Source of the DNA: Candidatus Amesbacteria bacterium
GTDB lineage: Bacteria > Patescibacteriota > Microgenomatia > CAZETR01 > Amesbacteraceae
Assembly: GCA_016219445.1 (NCBI GenBank)
Contig: JACRNA010000011.1
Span: 1 to 37,851 of the forward strand
Length of the DNA: 37,851 nucleotides
Direction of reading: 5' to 3'
Below, piece by piece: positions 1 to 7,429 of the stretch. The notes below the pieces were generated by a model. The model was given only the letters and a program-made list of their open reading frames with translations. It was not told the origin of the DNA and searched no databases. Each line of letters opens with the position of its first letter. Positions within the stretch are counted from its first letter, which is position 1. The position numbers and the translations under genes are program-made.

Positions 1-2
1 AA

Positions 3-122
3 ATTATTACAGACGGCTTGGCGGATGTTGTATACCATCTCGAAATAAACGAATTTAACGGCAAGACTAGTCTCCAGTTGAATGTCCGAGATATAATGAC
101 TCATGGATCAGATACTCTATAA
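3..122 (+). CDS. recJ: C-terminal fragment of RecJ-like single-stranded-DNA exonuclease (5' end outside window)
   Basis: Frame 3 reads IITDGLADVVYHLEINEFNGKTSLQLNVRDIMTHGSDTL*, like the RecJ C-terminus (YxLEINEFNGxxSLQLNVRD). Confidence 0.6.
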   Translation: MITDGLADVVYHLEINEFNGKTSLQLNVRDIMTHGSDTL

Positions 123-1503
123 AAAGGCACTGGATTTTGCCACTTTCGCTCATACCGGTCAAAGACGCCTCTCTGGTGAACTATATATAACCCATCCCAT
201 GATAGTTGCCAATACTTTAAAAGAATGGCATCTGGACGATATCACCGTTGCTGCCGGTTTACTTCACGACTCTATAGAAGAAGGTGGAGCCAAGCGTGAA
301 GACATAGTCAAAGAGTTTGGTGAAGATGTCGCAAAATTAGTGGATGGTGTGACTGTCGTTAGTCACATTCATCTGACAGGCAGTAAATCCGAAGAATTTG
401 TCGAAAATTCCCGGAAAATGTTTTTGGTTATGGCCCGGGATTTACGGGTGGTACTTATTAAACTCGCTGACCGCTTACACAACATGCAAACTTTAAAATA
501 TCTAACCCGGCAGCGCCAATTGAGAAATGCCCAAGAAACTTTGGAAATTCACGCCCCTCTGGCCGAACGGCTGGGAATGGGGGAGATAAAAGGTCAATTG
601 GAAGATCTGGCTTTTCCTTATCTTTATCCCGAAGAATTTACTAAACTTAAAAAAGACAGCCAGAATCTTTATAAATCCGCCGAAAAATATATTCAAGATT
701 TTAAATCAAAACTTTTGCAATTATTATTGTCCAAGCATGTTGCTGCCCAAATCGACGTCCGCCGCAAACATTTATACAGTCTGTGGCGCAAACTCCAACG
801 TCCGGAAATAGACGGGGATGTGCATAAAATCTATGATCTGTTTGCCGCCCGGGTTTTAGTGAGTACGGTCGAGGATTGTTATTTAGCCTTAGGAGCCATT
901 CATGGCGCCTGGCACCCGGTGCCGTATTTAGGCGTCTCCGATTTTATTGCCAATCCCAAGCCCAATGGTTATCGTTCCATCCATACCAAAATTTTTGGAT
1001 CGGAAGGAAAAATAGTAGAAATTCAAATTCGGACTCACCTCATGCACGAGCAAGCCGAAATGGGTCTGGCTGCCCATTGGCAGTATTCTGAAATTAAATC
1101 CAAGGGGAAGAGCCCTTTTGCGTCAGAAAACAAACTTCCTTGGGTCAAGCAATTGGTGGCTTGGCAAAAAGAAATGACCAGCTCACAAGAATATCTGGAC
1201 GCTTTGAAATTTGACACTCTTTCGCACCGTAATTTGGTTTTTTCGCCGGTAGGGGATGTTTATGATCTCCCCCATGCCGCCACTCCCATCGATTATGCCT
1301 ATGCGGTTCATACTGATTTAGGCAATCAAGCAGTAGGGGCAAAAGTTAATAATAAAATGGTGTCGCTCGAACACAAATTACAAAATGGAGATGTTGTGGA
1401 AATAATTACTGACCGCAAGCGCACCAAACCCAATCTCGATTGGCTAAAATTCGTAGTGACTACTGTTGCCAAGCGCGAGATTGTCAAGAACTCGAAGAGT
1501 TAG
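103..1503 (+). CDS. RelA/SpoT-family (p)ppGpp synthetase/hydrolase (HD + synthetase + TGS, no ACT domain)
   Basis: 466 aa; HTGQRRLSGELYITHP, LLHDSIEE, KLADRLHNMQTL, NPKPNGYRSIHT, VEIQIRT, TGS-like C-terminus VFSPVGDVYDLP. Confidence 0.93.
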   Translation: MDQILYKKALDFATFAHTGQRRLSGELYITHPMIVANTLKEWHLDDITVAAGLLHDSIEEGGAKREDIVKEFGEDVAKLVDGVTVVSHIHLTGSKSEEFVENSRKMFLVMARDLRVVLIKLADRLHNMQTLKYLTRQRQLRNAQETLEIHAPLAERLGMGEIKGQLEDLAFPYLYPEEFTKLKKDSQNLYKSAEKYIQDFKSKLLQLLLSKHVAAQIDVRRKHLYSLWRKLQRPEIDGDVHKIYDLFAARVLVSTVEDCYLALGAIHGAWHPVPYLGVSDFIANPKPNGYRSIHTKIFGSEGKIVEIQIRTHLMHEQAEMGLAAHWQYSEIKSKGKSPFASENKLPWVKQLVAWQKEMTSSQEYLDALKFDTLSHRNLVFSPVGDVYDLPHAATPIDYAYAVHTDLGNQAVGAKVNNKMVSLEHKLQNGDVVEIITDRKRTKPNLDWLKFVVTTVAKREIVKNSKS

Positions 1504-1636
1504 GTTTTGATTTTTGTTCCTCAAACCAAACACATAACGCCAAGGCAGCATTTTTAGCTGCAGTTCCACCAGCTTCAGCTATTTTAAAGACAATTTTCAC
1601 CCATTCAGGTGATCCCTTTTTGATAATTTCTGACAT
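1484..1636 (-). CDS. Small hypothetical protein (~50 aa, MSEIIKKGSPEWVKIVFKIAEAGGTAAKNAAL...)
   Basis: The ORF track gives 73 aa from a TTG start; the internal ATG (MSEIIKKG) is a more natural start. Confidence 0.4.
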   Translation of the reverse strand: MSEIIKKGSPEWVKIVFKIAEAGGTAAKNAALALCVWFEEQKSKPNSSSS

Positions 1637-1688
1637 AATAAATTTGGAAAAATAGATAACTGTAAATTTTCTTTGGGCAGGAAAATAC

Positions 1689-1799
1689 TTAGCCCTTTTT
1701 ACCAACTAACGACCCTCCATTGTTGCCTTTTCCACCAGATTTGTCTTCTGGTCGGCCTTTTCCACTAACTGTTGTGCTCCCTTTTCTTTCTAATAACAT
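1689..1799 (-). CDS. Gly/Lys-rich 36-aa small peptide MLLERKGSTTVSGKGRPEDKSGGKGNNGGSLVGKKG
   Basis: ATG..TAA read by hand on the minus strand; SD-like AGAAGGTGA about 9 nt before ATG; below the ORF-track length cutoff. Confidence 0.45.
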   Translation of the reverse strand: MLLERKGSTTVSGKGRPEDKSGGKGNNGGSLVGKKG

Positions 1800-1826
1800 T
1801 TTATTTATTCACCTTCTTTCATAACT

Positions 1827-1857
1827 AAAAAACCCTCCTATTTTTGGAGGGTTTTGA
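1827..1857. terminator. Bidirectional intrinsic terminator
   Basis: AAAACCCTCC-tattttt-GGAGGGTTTT: G/C stem flanked by A and T runs. Confidence 0.75.
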
Positions 1858-1991
1858 AAGTTTTTAAATATTTTTAATTAACTTTGCTTACCCTCCATAA
1901 TATTCCAAATAAACAAAGCACGGGAAACGCGCAGAGTTTTAAGGGTATAAATGGGGGCAAATATCTTATTCATTGGGGTATATTATATCTA

Positions 1992-2019
1992 TTGACAATA
2001 TTTCTGTCAAGGGTATACT
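1992..2019 (+). promoter_or_regulatory. Sigma70-type promoter of orphan HicB-like gene
   Basis: TTGACA (1992-1997), 16-nt spacer, TATACT (2014-2019), ATG at 2027. Confidence 0.65.
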
Positions 2020-2026
2020 TTGTTGT

Positions 2027-2206
2027 ATGAGTAAGAATAAAATCTTAGATAAATATGGGGTGGAAATCACTCGTCAGACGGATGGTTCTTATTTGGCTGT
2101 GTGTGACGAAGTGCAAGGGGTATATGCCGAAGGTAAAACTTATTTGGATGCTGTGTTAAATGTTGAAGATGTATTAAGTAATGTCTTAAAATTAATCCTG
2201 ATTTAA
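2027..2206 (+). CDS. HicB-like (UPF0150-type) small protein, no adjacent HicA
   Basis: MSKNKILDKYGVEITRQTDGSYLAVCDEVQGVYAEGKTYLDAVLNVEDVLSNVL resembles the HicB partial RNase H fold; start chosen from promoter spacing. Confidence 0.6.
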   Translation: MSKNKILDKYGVEITRQTDGSYLAVCDEVQGVYAEGKTYLDAVLNVEDVLSNVLKLILI

Positions 2207-2932
2207 TTTTGGTTGAACAGGGGTTTGGTCTGAAACTTTAGTAACAGCTCGTTCAGCAATACGGGTCATCTGAGCTGTCGCTTGGGTTGCTGATTGAGCG
2301 AGCCTTGCGATTTCCTCTTTTTGTGATGCAACGACAGTCTCAAATAAACCTATTTTTTGTTCCAATAGACTTTGGGTCATTTTGGCTTCTTGTACCAATA
2401 GAGCGCGCTCGTGATCAAAAGTAACTTTGAGCTCTTTTGTGTTTTGAGAAACGGCATCGTTTACAGCTTTTTGCAGCCGCGGTTCAAAAGTTTTGGCTTG
2501 ATTACGTAAATCTATCAGTTCTTCTTCCTGATCTTTTAGCTGTTGGCGTTTTTGGAAAAGGTCCGCTTCGGTTTTGGCACGAAGCTCTGCCAGCTCTTCC
2601 TCAGTACGTTTCTTTGCTTTAGCAAATTCATAAGAAAATTCCTCCTTTTGACGTGATTGAGCCTTAGTTTCTTCTTGTTTTTCTTCCGCTAAAGTCCTTT
2701 TTTGAGCCTCTTGAAGCTTATGTAGACTAATCAAAAGATTTTCTGAAGCGGTAAACTTTGCGCGCAATTCATCAAGCAGGTCGGTAAGCATAGTTTTATT
2801 ATATTTTTCGACTGTGTTGAGTGTAGGCTGAGTAATAGGTTGATCTTCCGCTTTTTCCAAGAGTTCCTGATAGGCCGAAAAAATGTCTTGCTTGGTATTT
2901 TTTTCAGAAACGGTTTTTGTTAGACGAGGCAT
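2192..2932 (-). CDS. Coiled-coil hypothetical protein
   Basis: Long Glu/Lys/Gln heptad-rich segment; preferred start MPRLTKTVSEK at 2932 downstream of a consensus promoter. Confidence 0.6.
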   Translation of the reverse strand: MPRLTKTVSEKNTKQDIFSAYQELLEKAEDQPITQPTLNTVEKYNKTMLTDLLDELRAKFTASENLLISLHKLQEAQKRTLAEEKQEETKAQSRQKEEFSYEFAKAKKRTEEELAELRAKTEADLFQKRQQLKDQEEELIDLRNQAKTFEPRLQKAVNDAVSQNTKELKVTFDHERALLVQEAKMTQSLLEQKIGLFETVVASQKEEIARLAQSATQATAQMTRIAERAVTKVSDQTPVQPKLNQD

Positions 2933-2986
2933 TGTAGGCGGACTATACAACTTGACTTTAGCCTTGTCAAGATGGATACTGAGGAT

Positions 2987-3178
2987 ATGAAAAGAAACAT
3001 AGTTTTTGGTAACCCTAAGTATAAAGGTAAACACTTATTGCTGGTAGAAGGAAAAGTCGTCGTGTCCGGTAATTGGAAAAAAGTTTCATCTTCCCTCGAT
3101 AAAGTGTACCTGCAGGGGAAAATCCCAACTTTGACTTATATACCTAAGGCAGACACATTAGTGTTATTACAAAAATAA
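2987..3178 (+). CDS. DUF5678-like small protein
   Basis: KYKGKHLLLVEGKVVVSGNWKKVSSSLDKV...PTLTYIPKADTLVLLQK; preferred start MKRNIVFG. Confidence 0.55.
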   Translation: MKRNIVFGNPKYKGKHLLLVEGKVVVSGNWKKVSSSLDKVYLQGKIPTLTYIPKADTLVLLQK

Positions 3179-3181
3179 ATA

Positions 3182-3586
3182 ATGGAATTGCCTTTTGACA
3201 AAGAAAAATCCGATTTATTTGGTTCAATTTATCGTCCTCACGCACAAGTCTACTTTTGGTCTAAAAAAAGAAACAATTGGTCAGGAGCTATGATGATTAT
3301 TGATAGTGGAGCAGATTATACTTTGCTCCCTAGATATTACATGGAAGAGCTGGGAATAATTAAAGGATTGGAAACTACAACGCTTTCAACTTTTGGGGTC
3401 GGAGGGGGATCAAAAGTATATTTATTAAAAAACAAAATCAGAGTTAAATTAGGAGAATGGGAGAGGCAAATTCCGCTTGGATTTTTGGAATCAAACGATG
3501 TTCCCCCTCTTTTGGGCAGACATGAATTTATGGAGACATTCAAAATTACTTTTGACCAACGTGTTACCTATATTGACAATAGATAA
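3182..3586 (+). CDS. Retropepsin-like aspartic protease
   Basis: MMIIDSGADYTLLP (D-S/T-G-A catalytic motif), PPLLGRHEF late motif; ~134 aa single domain. Confidence 0.7.
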   Translation: MELPFDKEKSDLFGSIYRPHAQVYFWSKKRNNWSGAMMIIDSGADYTLLPRYYMEELGIIKGLETTTLSTFGVGGGSKVYLLKNKIRVKLGEWERQIPLGFLESNDVPPLLGRHEFMETFKITFDQRVTYIDNR

Positions 3587-3722
3587 TATTTATGAGATTA
3601 TAAATTCAATCTTAGGCAAGCGTTTGGAGTTGGGTTGACAACCAACCAGTTTGCAAATATTTATAAAGATCCGAAGATCAGATGGCACATGGGAGCTGAT
3701 CGCAGGGTCTGTTTTGTTTTTT

Positions 3723-5063
3723 ATGACCAGAACACTAATAACAGAAACCATTTCCAAAATAGGTGAAATCGTCTTAATCAAAGGCTGGGTGAACACACGC
3801 CGTGATCACGGAAAAATTGTCTTTATAGACGTCCGCGACCGGACAGGTCTCTTGCAAGTCGTTCTTTCTCCAGAGTTGGCTGGAAATCTACATAGTGAAG
3901 ATGTAGTTTATGTCACGGGCGAAATCCAAGCCAGACCAGAAAAACTAATCAATCCAAAACTTGCGACTGGGACAGTCGAAATGTCTTGTGAAAAAGTTGA
4001 GTTGATCGCAAAAGCTGCTGAATTACCTTTTGATATGGGTAAAGAAAATTTGGATCTGGAATTACCGACTTTACTTGATCACAGATCGTTGACGATGAGA
4101 CATCCGAAGATCCAAGCAATTTTCAAAGTTCAGGCGGTGATTATAGATGCGTTTCGAAAGGCGTTGCAAGCAAAAGACTTTTTAGAGTTTCAAGCTCCAT
4201 GTATTACTCCGGCAGTGGCTGAGGGTGGAGCAGAAGTATTTAAAGTAAAATATTTTGAACATGAAGCCTATTTATCCCAAAGCCCTCAATTGTACAAGTC
4301 CCTTCTGGTCGGAGATTTTGAGCGGGTATTTAGTGTCAATAAGGTTTTTCGGGCTGAACCAAGTGTTACGACTAGGCACCTGACTGAGGTAGTCAGTCTG
4401 GATGCAGAATTTGGATTTATTGAATCATGGGAAGAGGTTCAGGATATGGAAGAATATGTGGTGCGATTTATCTTTGCCGAGGTGGCTAATAAGTGCCAGC
4501 GCGAATTAAAGATGTTTAATGCCACATTACCTAAATTATCAGACAAAATTCCTGTTATCAAGTTGCGCGATGCTCAGGAAATAATTTTCAAACGGACAGG
4601 CCGGGATATCAGGCAGGAAAAAGATTTGGATCCCGAAGGGGAAAGGGAAATATGTAAATGGAGCTTAGAACAACACGATTCCGACTTAGTTTTTATTTCA
4701 CACTTTTTGACTAAGAAAAAACCATTTTATGTATTTCCCGATCCTGCTGATCCGACTTATGCCTATAGTGTCGATTTAATCGGCAGGGGAGTCGAATGGT
4801 CCAGTGGTGGTCAACGGTTAAATAATTATGAGCAAATTCTGGAAAATGCCAAAGAATGGGGAGTAAAAGCAGAAGACATCGAAATGTATTTACAGTCGTT
4901 TCGCTATGGAGTCCCGCCTTTGGGAGGATTTGCTTTGGGAGCCGAGCGGATGACTATGCATATTTTGGGCCTAAAAAACATTCGTGAGAGCACGATGTTT
5001 CCCCGCGACATGGAAAGAATTGATGTCAGTCTACGAAAAAATAATACAGCTATTACAGGATAA
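3723..5063 (+). CDS. aspS: Aspartyl-tRNA synthetase, short archaeal/eukaryal type (probably non-discriminating)
   Basis: OB-fold GWVNTRRDHGKIVFIDVRDRTG, class II motifs (FRAEPS, GGFALGAERMTM); ~447 aa without the bacterial GAD insertion domain. Confidence 0.9.
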   Translation: MTRTLITETISKIGEIVLIKGWVNTRRDHGKIVFIDVRDRTGLLQVVLSPELAGNLHSEDVVYVTGEIQARPEKLINPKLATGTVEMSCEKVELIAKAAELPFDMGKENLDLELPTLLDHRSLTMRHPKIQAIFKVQAVIIDAFRKALQAKDFLEFQAPCITPAVAEGGAEVFKVKYFEHEAYLSQSPQLYKSLLVGDFERVFSVNKVFRAEPSVTTRHLTEVVSLDAEFGFIESWEEVQDMEEYVVRFIFAEVANKCQRELKMFNATLPKLSDKIPVIKLRDAQEIIFKRTGRDIRQEKDLDPEGEREICKWSLEQHDSDLVFISHFLTKKKPFYVFPDPADPTYAYSVDLIGRGVEWSSGGQRLNNYEQILENAKEWGVKAEDIEMYLQSFRYGVPPLGGFALGAERMTMHILGLKNIRESTMFPRDMERIDVSLRKNNTAITG

Positions 5064-5496
5064 CAAAATTGAATATCAATCTCTAGAGCACGAGCCCACG
5101 CCTACTTGTGAAGATTCGGCCAGAGTCAGGGGAACGAGCATGGATATGGGAGCCAAGGCTCTAATATGTTTTGCGGACAAAAAACCAATATTAATAGTCT
5201 TGCCGTGTTCGACAAAGCTAGACGTCAAGTCATTTAAGAATCTATTTGGTGTAAAAGATCTGCGTTTTGCCACATCCGATGAAGTAACCAGTTTAACCGG
5301 TTTGCAAATCGGTGCTATTCCCCCATTGGGAAATTTGTTTGGAATGCCAACCTATATAGAAAAAAGTTTGGGAACAAATGAAAGTGTCGCTTTTAATGCA
5401 GGAGATAGATGTAAGTCGATAATAATGAGATATAGTGATTATGAAAGGGTTTGTGGCGGTATAATAGGGCAATATGGCCAAGCGAAAGCGAATTAA
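5023..5496 (+). CDS. YbaK/ProX-like aminoacyl-tRNA deacylase
   Basis: MSVYEKIIQLLQDNKIEYQSLEHEPT..., GAKALICFADKKPILIVLP, GAIPPLGNLFGMPTYI; start overlaps the aspS 3' end. Confidence 0.8.
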   Translation: MSVYEKIIQLLQDNKIEYQSLEHEPTPTCEDSARVRGTSMDMGAKALICFADKKPILIVLPCSTKLDVKSFKNLFGVKDLRFATSDEVTSLTGLQIGAIPPLGNLFGMPTYIEKSLGTNESVAFNAGDRCKSIIMRYSDYERVCGGIIGQYGQAKAN

Positions 5497-6400
5497 GTGG
5501 TGGATATTTCCATTGCTTACTGCTCTAACAATTTCTATACCAAAAGTCTATTCCAGTTTGGATTTAAAGTGGATGATAGAGCCAAAATTTACACCATTGG
5601 TTTATGAAGCGGTAGCGCTCCCAATACCAATTTCTGATTTTACCAAGCCTCCTATAAACCCCAATCATATAATCATAATGGACAGATCTAGCAAAACTAT
5701 TCTCTGGGATAAAGGTAGCAAGAATCGCGTCTATCCTGCTTCCACGACCAAGATGATGACAGCACTCGTTGCCATGGAAGTCTTTGATTTGGATACAGTC
5801 ATTACCGTTACTCGAGGTTATTTAGAGGGTCAAGTGGTAGGATTTAAGCCAAACGATAAAATTACGGTTGATCAGCTGCTTTATGCATTACTTATTCAAT
5901 CCGGCAATGATGCGGCAGAAATTTTAGCAGAGAATTTTCCAGGAGGCAGAGCAGTTTTTGTCGAAACTATGAACAAAAAGGCTCTCGAATTGGGTCTTAG
6001 AAATACACATTTTACAAATCCTTCTGGAATGGATGAATATGGACATTATTCTACCGCCTTGGATTTGGCTCATTTGGCTGACGTAGCGATGACCAAATCC
6101 GAATTTGCCAAAATAGTGGCTCTTGAAAATGCTGTGATCACAACTGAAGATAATCAGAATTATATAGTCAAAAATGTCAATCAACTTTTGGGAAAAGTTC
6201 CAGGTGTTTTGGGAGTAAAGACTGGTTATACAGTAGGGGCTGGACAGTCTCTGGTGACTCTGGTGAACCGCGATGGTCATGAAGTGATTATTTCTCTACT
6301 TGGAAGCTTAGACCGCTTTTCTGATACTCAAAAAATCATAGATTGGGTCTATGGGAATTTTACTTGGGTTGACTCAAGTCAATATATTCAGGGGCTATAG
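5474..6400 (+). CDS. D-alanyl-D-alanine carboxypeptidase (penicillin-binding protein 5/6 type)
   Basis: STTKMMTAL (SxxK), SGNDAAEIL (SxN), KTGYT motifs; N-terminal hydrophobic segment. Confidence 0.92.
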   Translation: MAKRKRIKWWIFPLLTALTISIPKVYSSLDLKWMIEPKFTPLVYEAVALPIPISDFTKPPINPNHIIIMDRSSKTILWDKGSKNRVYPASTTKMMTALVAMEVFDLDTVITVTRGYLEGQVVGFKPNDKITVDQLLYALLIQSGNDAAEILAENFPGGRAVFVETMNKKALELGLRNTHFTNPSGMDEYGHYSTALDLAHLADVAMTKSEFAKIVALENAVITTEDNQNYIVKNVNQLLGKVPGVLGVKTGYTVGAGQSLVTLVNRDGHEVIISLLGSLDRFSDTQKIIDWVYGNFTWVDSSQYIQGL

Positions 6401-7412
6401 CCTGAACCAAAGCTGTAAATCCGCCATCGCCCACAAAGACAAATACCGGTTGGACAAATCTCTGGGGTTCATCTGGCTCGTAATAGGCAAGGCTGATTTC
6501 GCGGACGACTACCTGACTACCTGCCGTTTTGGTTATTATTCCGCCCCCTGCCACCAGCTCGTCCCAAGCTTCCTTAGTAGTTTTCAGAGGATATGTGGCA
6601 AATTCAGTCTCAATTATTTTACTATAATTATAGTTTGCAGAAACAATCTTCCTGGCTTGAAATTTCCCCGATCCTAAAGTGATATTGATAGGTGAATAAT
6701 CACCGGATGTTACAAATGGAAGATTATCACGGTTTTGCCGGTAGAGATCGACTTTGGCAAAATTGGCCTCAGAAGCAGCTATGGAAGGAGTTAATTTTGG
6801 TGGATTAGCTGATAGGTAAGTAATTTTTGAATTAGTGTCGGGAATGTCAGATGGCAACAACCCCAGATTTTGGAAAAAATTTCGAGATTCGCTGACTATC
6901 TGATCGCGGGATAAAGTGAAATTCGCTGTGTAAATTTCGGAGTTGTTTGTCCAATCAAACTCGTATTTGATTTTATCTGAAATCAAATCTACAGTAAGCG
7001 TTGACGGGTCGGCAGGGTGAATAAATTTATAAATTCTGTCTGATTCACGTTTGGGCTCTGCAGAAAAACCAAGTGATCTAGCTTTGATTCGGGCTTTGTC
7101 TAAAGCCAGAATTCTGGATTTACTAGTCTCGACAAAATAGACTTTACCAATTTTGTTAAGTACAGGGAGAGTATTAGTTTTTGTTTCCAGTTTGATCTGA
7201 GGCTTATATGCAATTGTTGGTAGTTCAAAGCTCAGAGTTGGTAGCTTACCATAGCGGATTGTGGGGGGTGGAGGAGGGGGGGGCAAGAGACGTAAATATA
7301 TTTGTTTGGCGACTCGCCAAACTATTGGGGTAATCATGACTGTCAAGACGACGATAATACCCCATTTGATTATTCTTCTGGTATAGAAACTGACTTCGCC
7401 AAGTGTAGCCAT
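6360..7412 (-). CDS. Membrane-anchored conserved hypothetical protein with polyproline linker
   Basis: N-terminal TM then LLPPPPPPPTIRYGKLP; preferred start MATLGEV at 7412. Confidence 0.7.
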   Translation of the reverse strand: MATLGEVSFYTRRIIKWGIIVVLTVMITPIVWRVAKQIYLRLLPPPPPPPTIRYGKLPTLSFELPTIAYKPQIKLETKTNTLPVLNKIGKVYFVETSKSRILALDKARIKARSLGFSAEPKRESDRIYKFIHPADPSTLTVDLISDKIKYEFDWTNNSEIYTANFTLSRDQIVSESRNFFQNLGLLPSDIPDTNSKITYLSANPPKLTPSIAASEANFAKVDLYRQNRDNLPFVTSGDYSPINITLGSGKFQARKIVSANYNYSKIIETEFATYPLKTTKEAWDELVAGGGIITKTAGSQVVVREISLAYYEPDEPQRFVQPVFVFVGDGGFTALVQAIAPEYIDLSQPK

Positions 7413-7429
7413 GATACAATTTATTGTAT

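Noticed and set aside
502-1342. Antisense ORFs of 60-71 aa within the RelA/SpoT gene
   Set aside because: They fully overlap a strongly supported CDS and show no recognisable protein features; likely chance ORFs.
3590-3722. Possible coding remnant between the protease and aspS (..NIYKDPKIRWHMGADRRVCFVFYDQ..)
   Set aside because: Reads protein-like in one frame but matches no family I can name; the hairpins, promoter and U-run fit a leader better.
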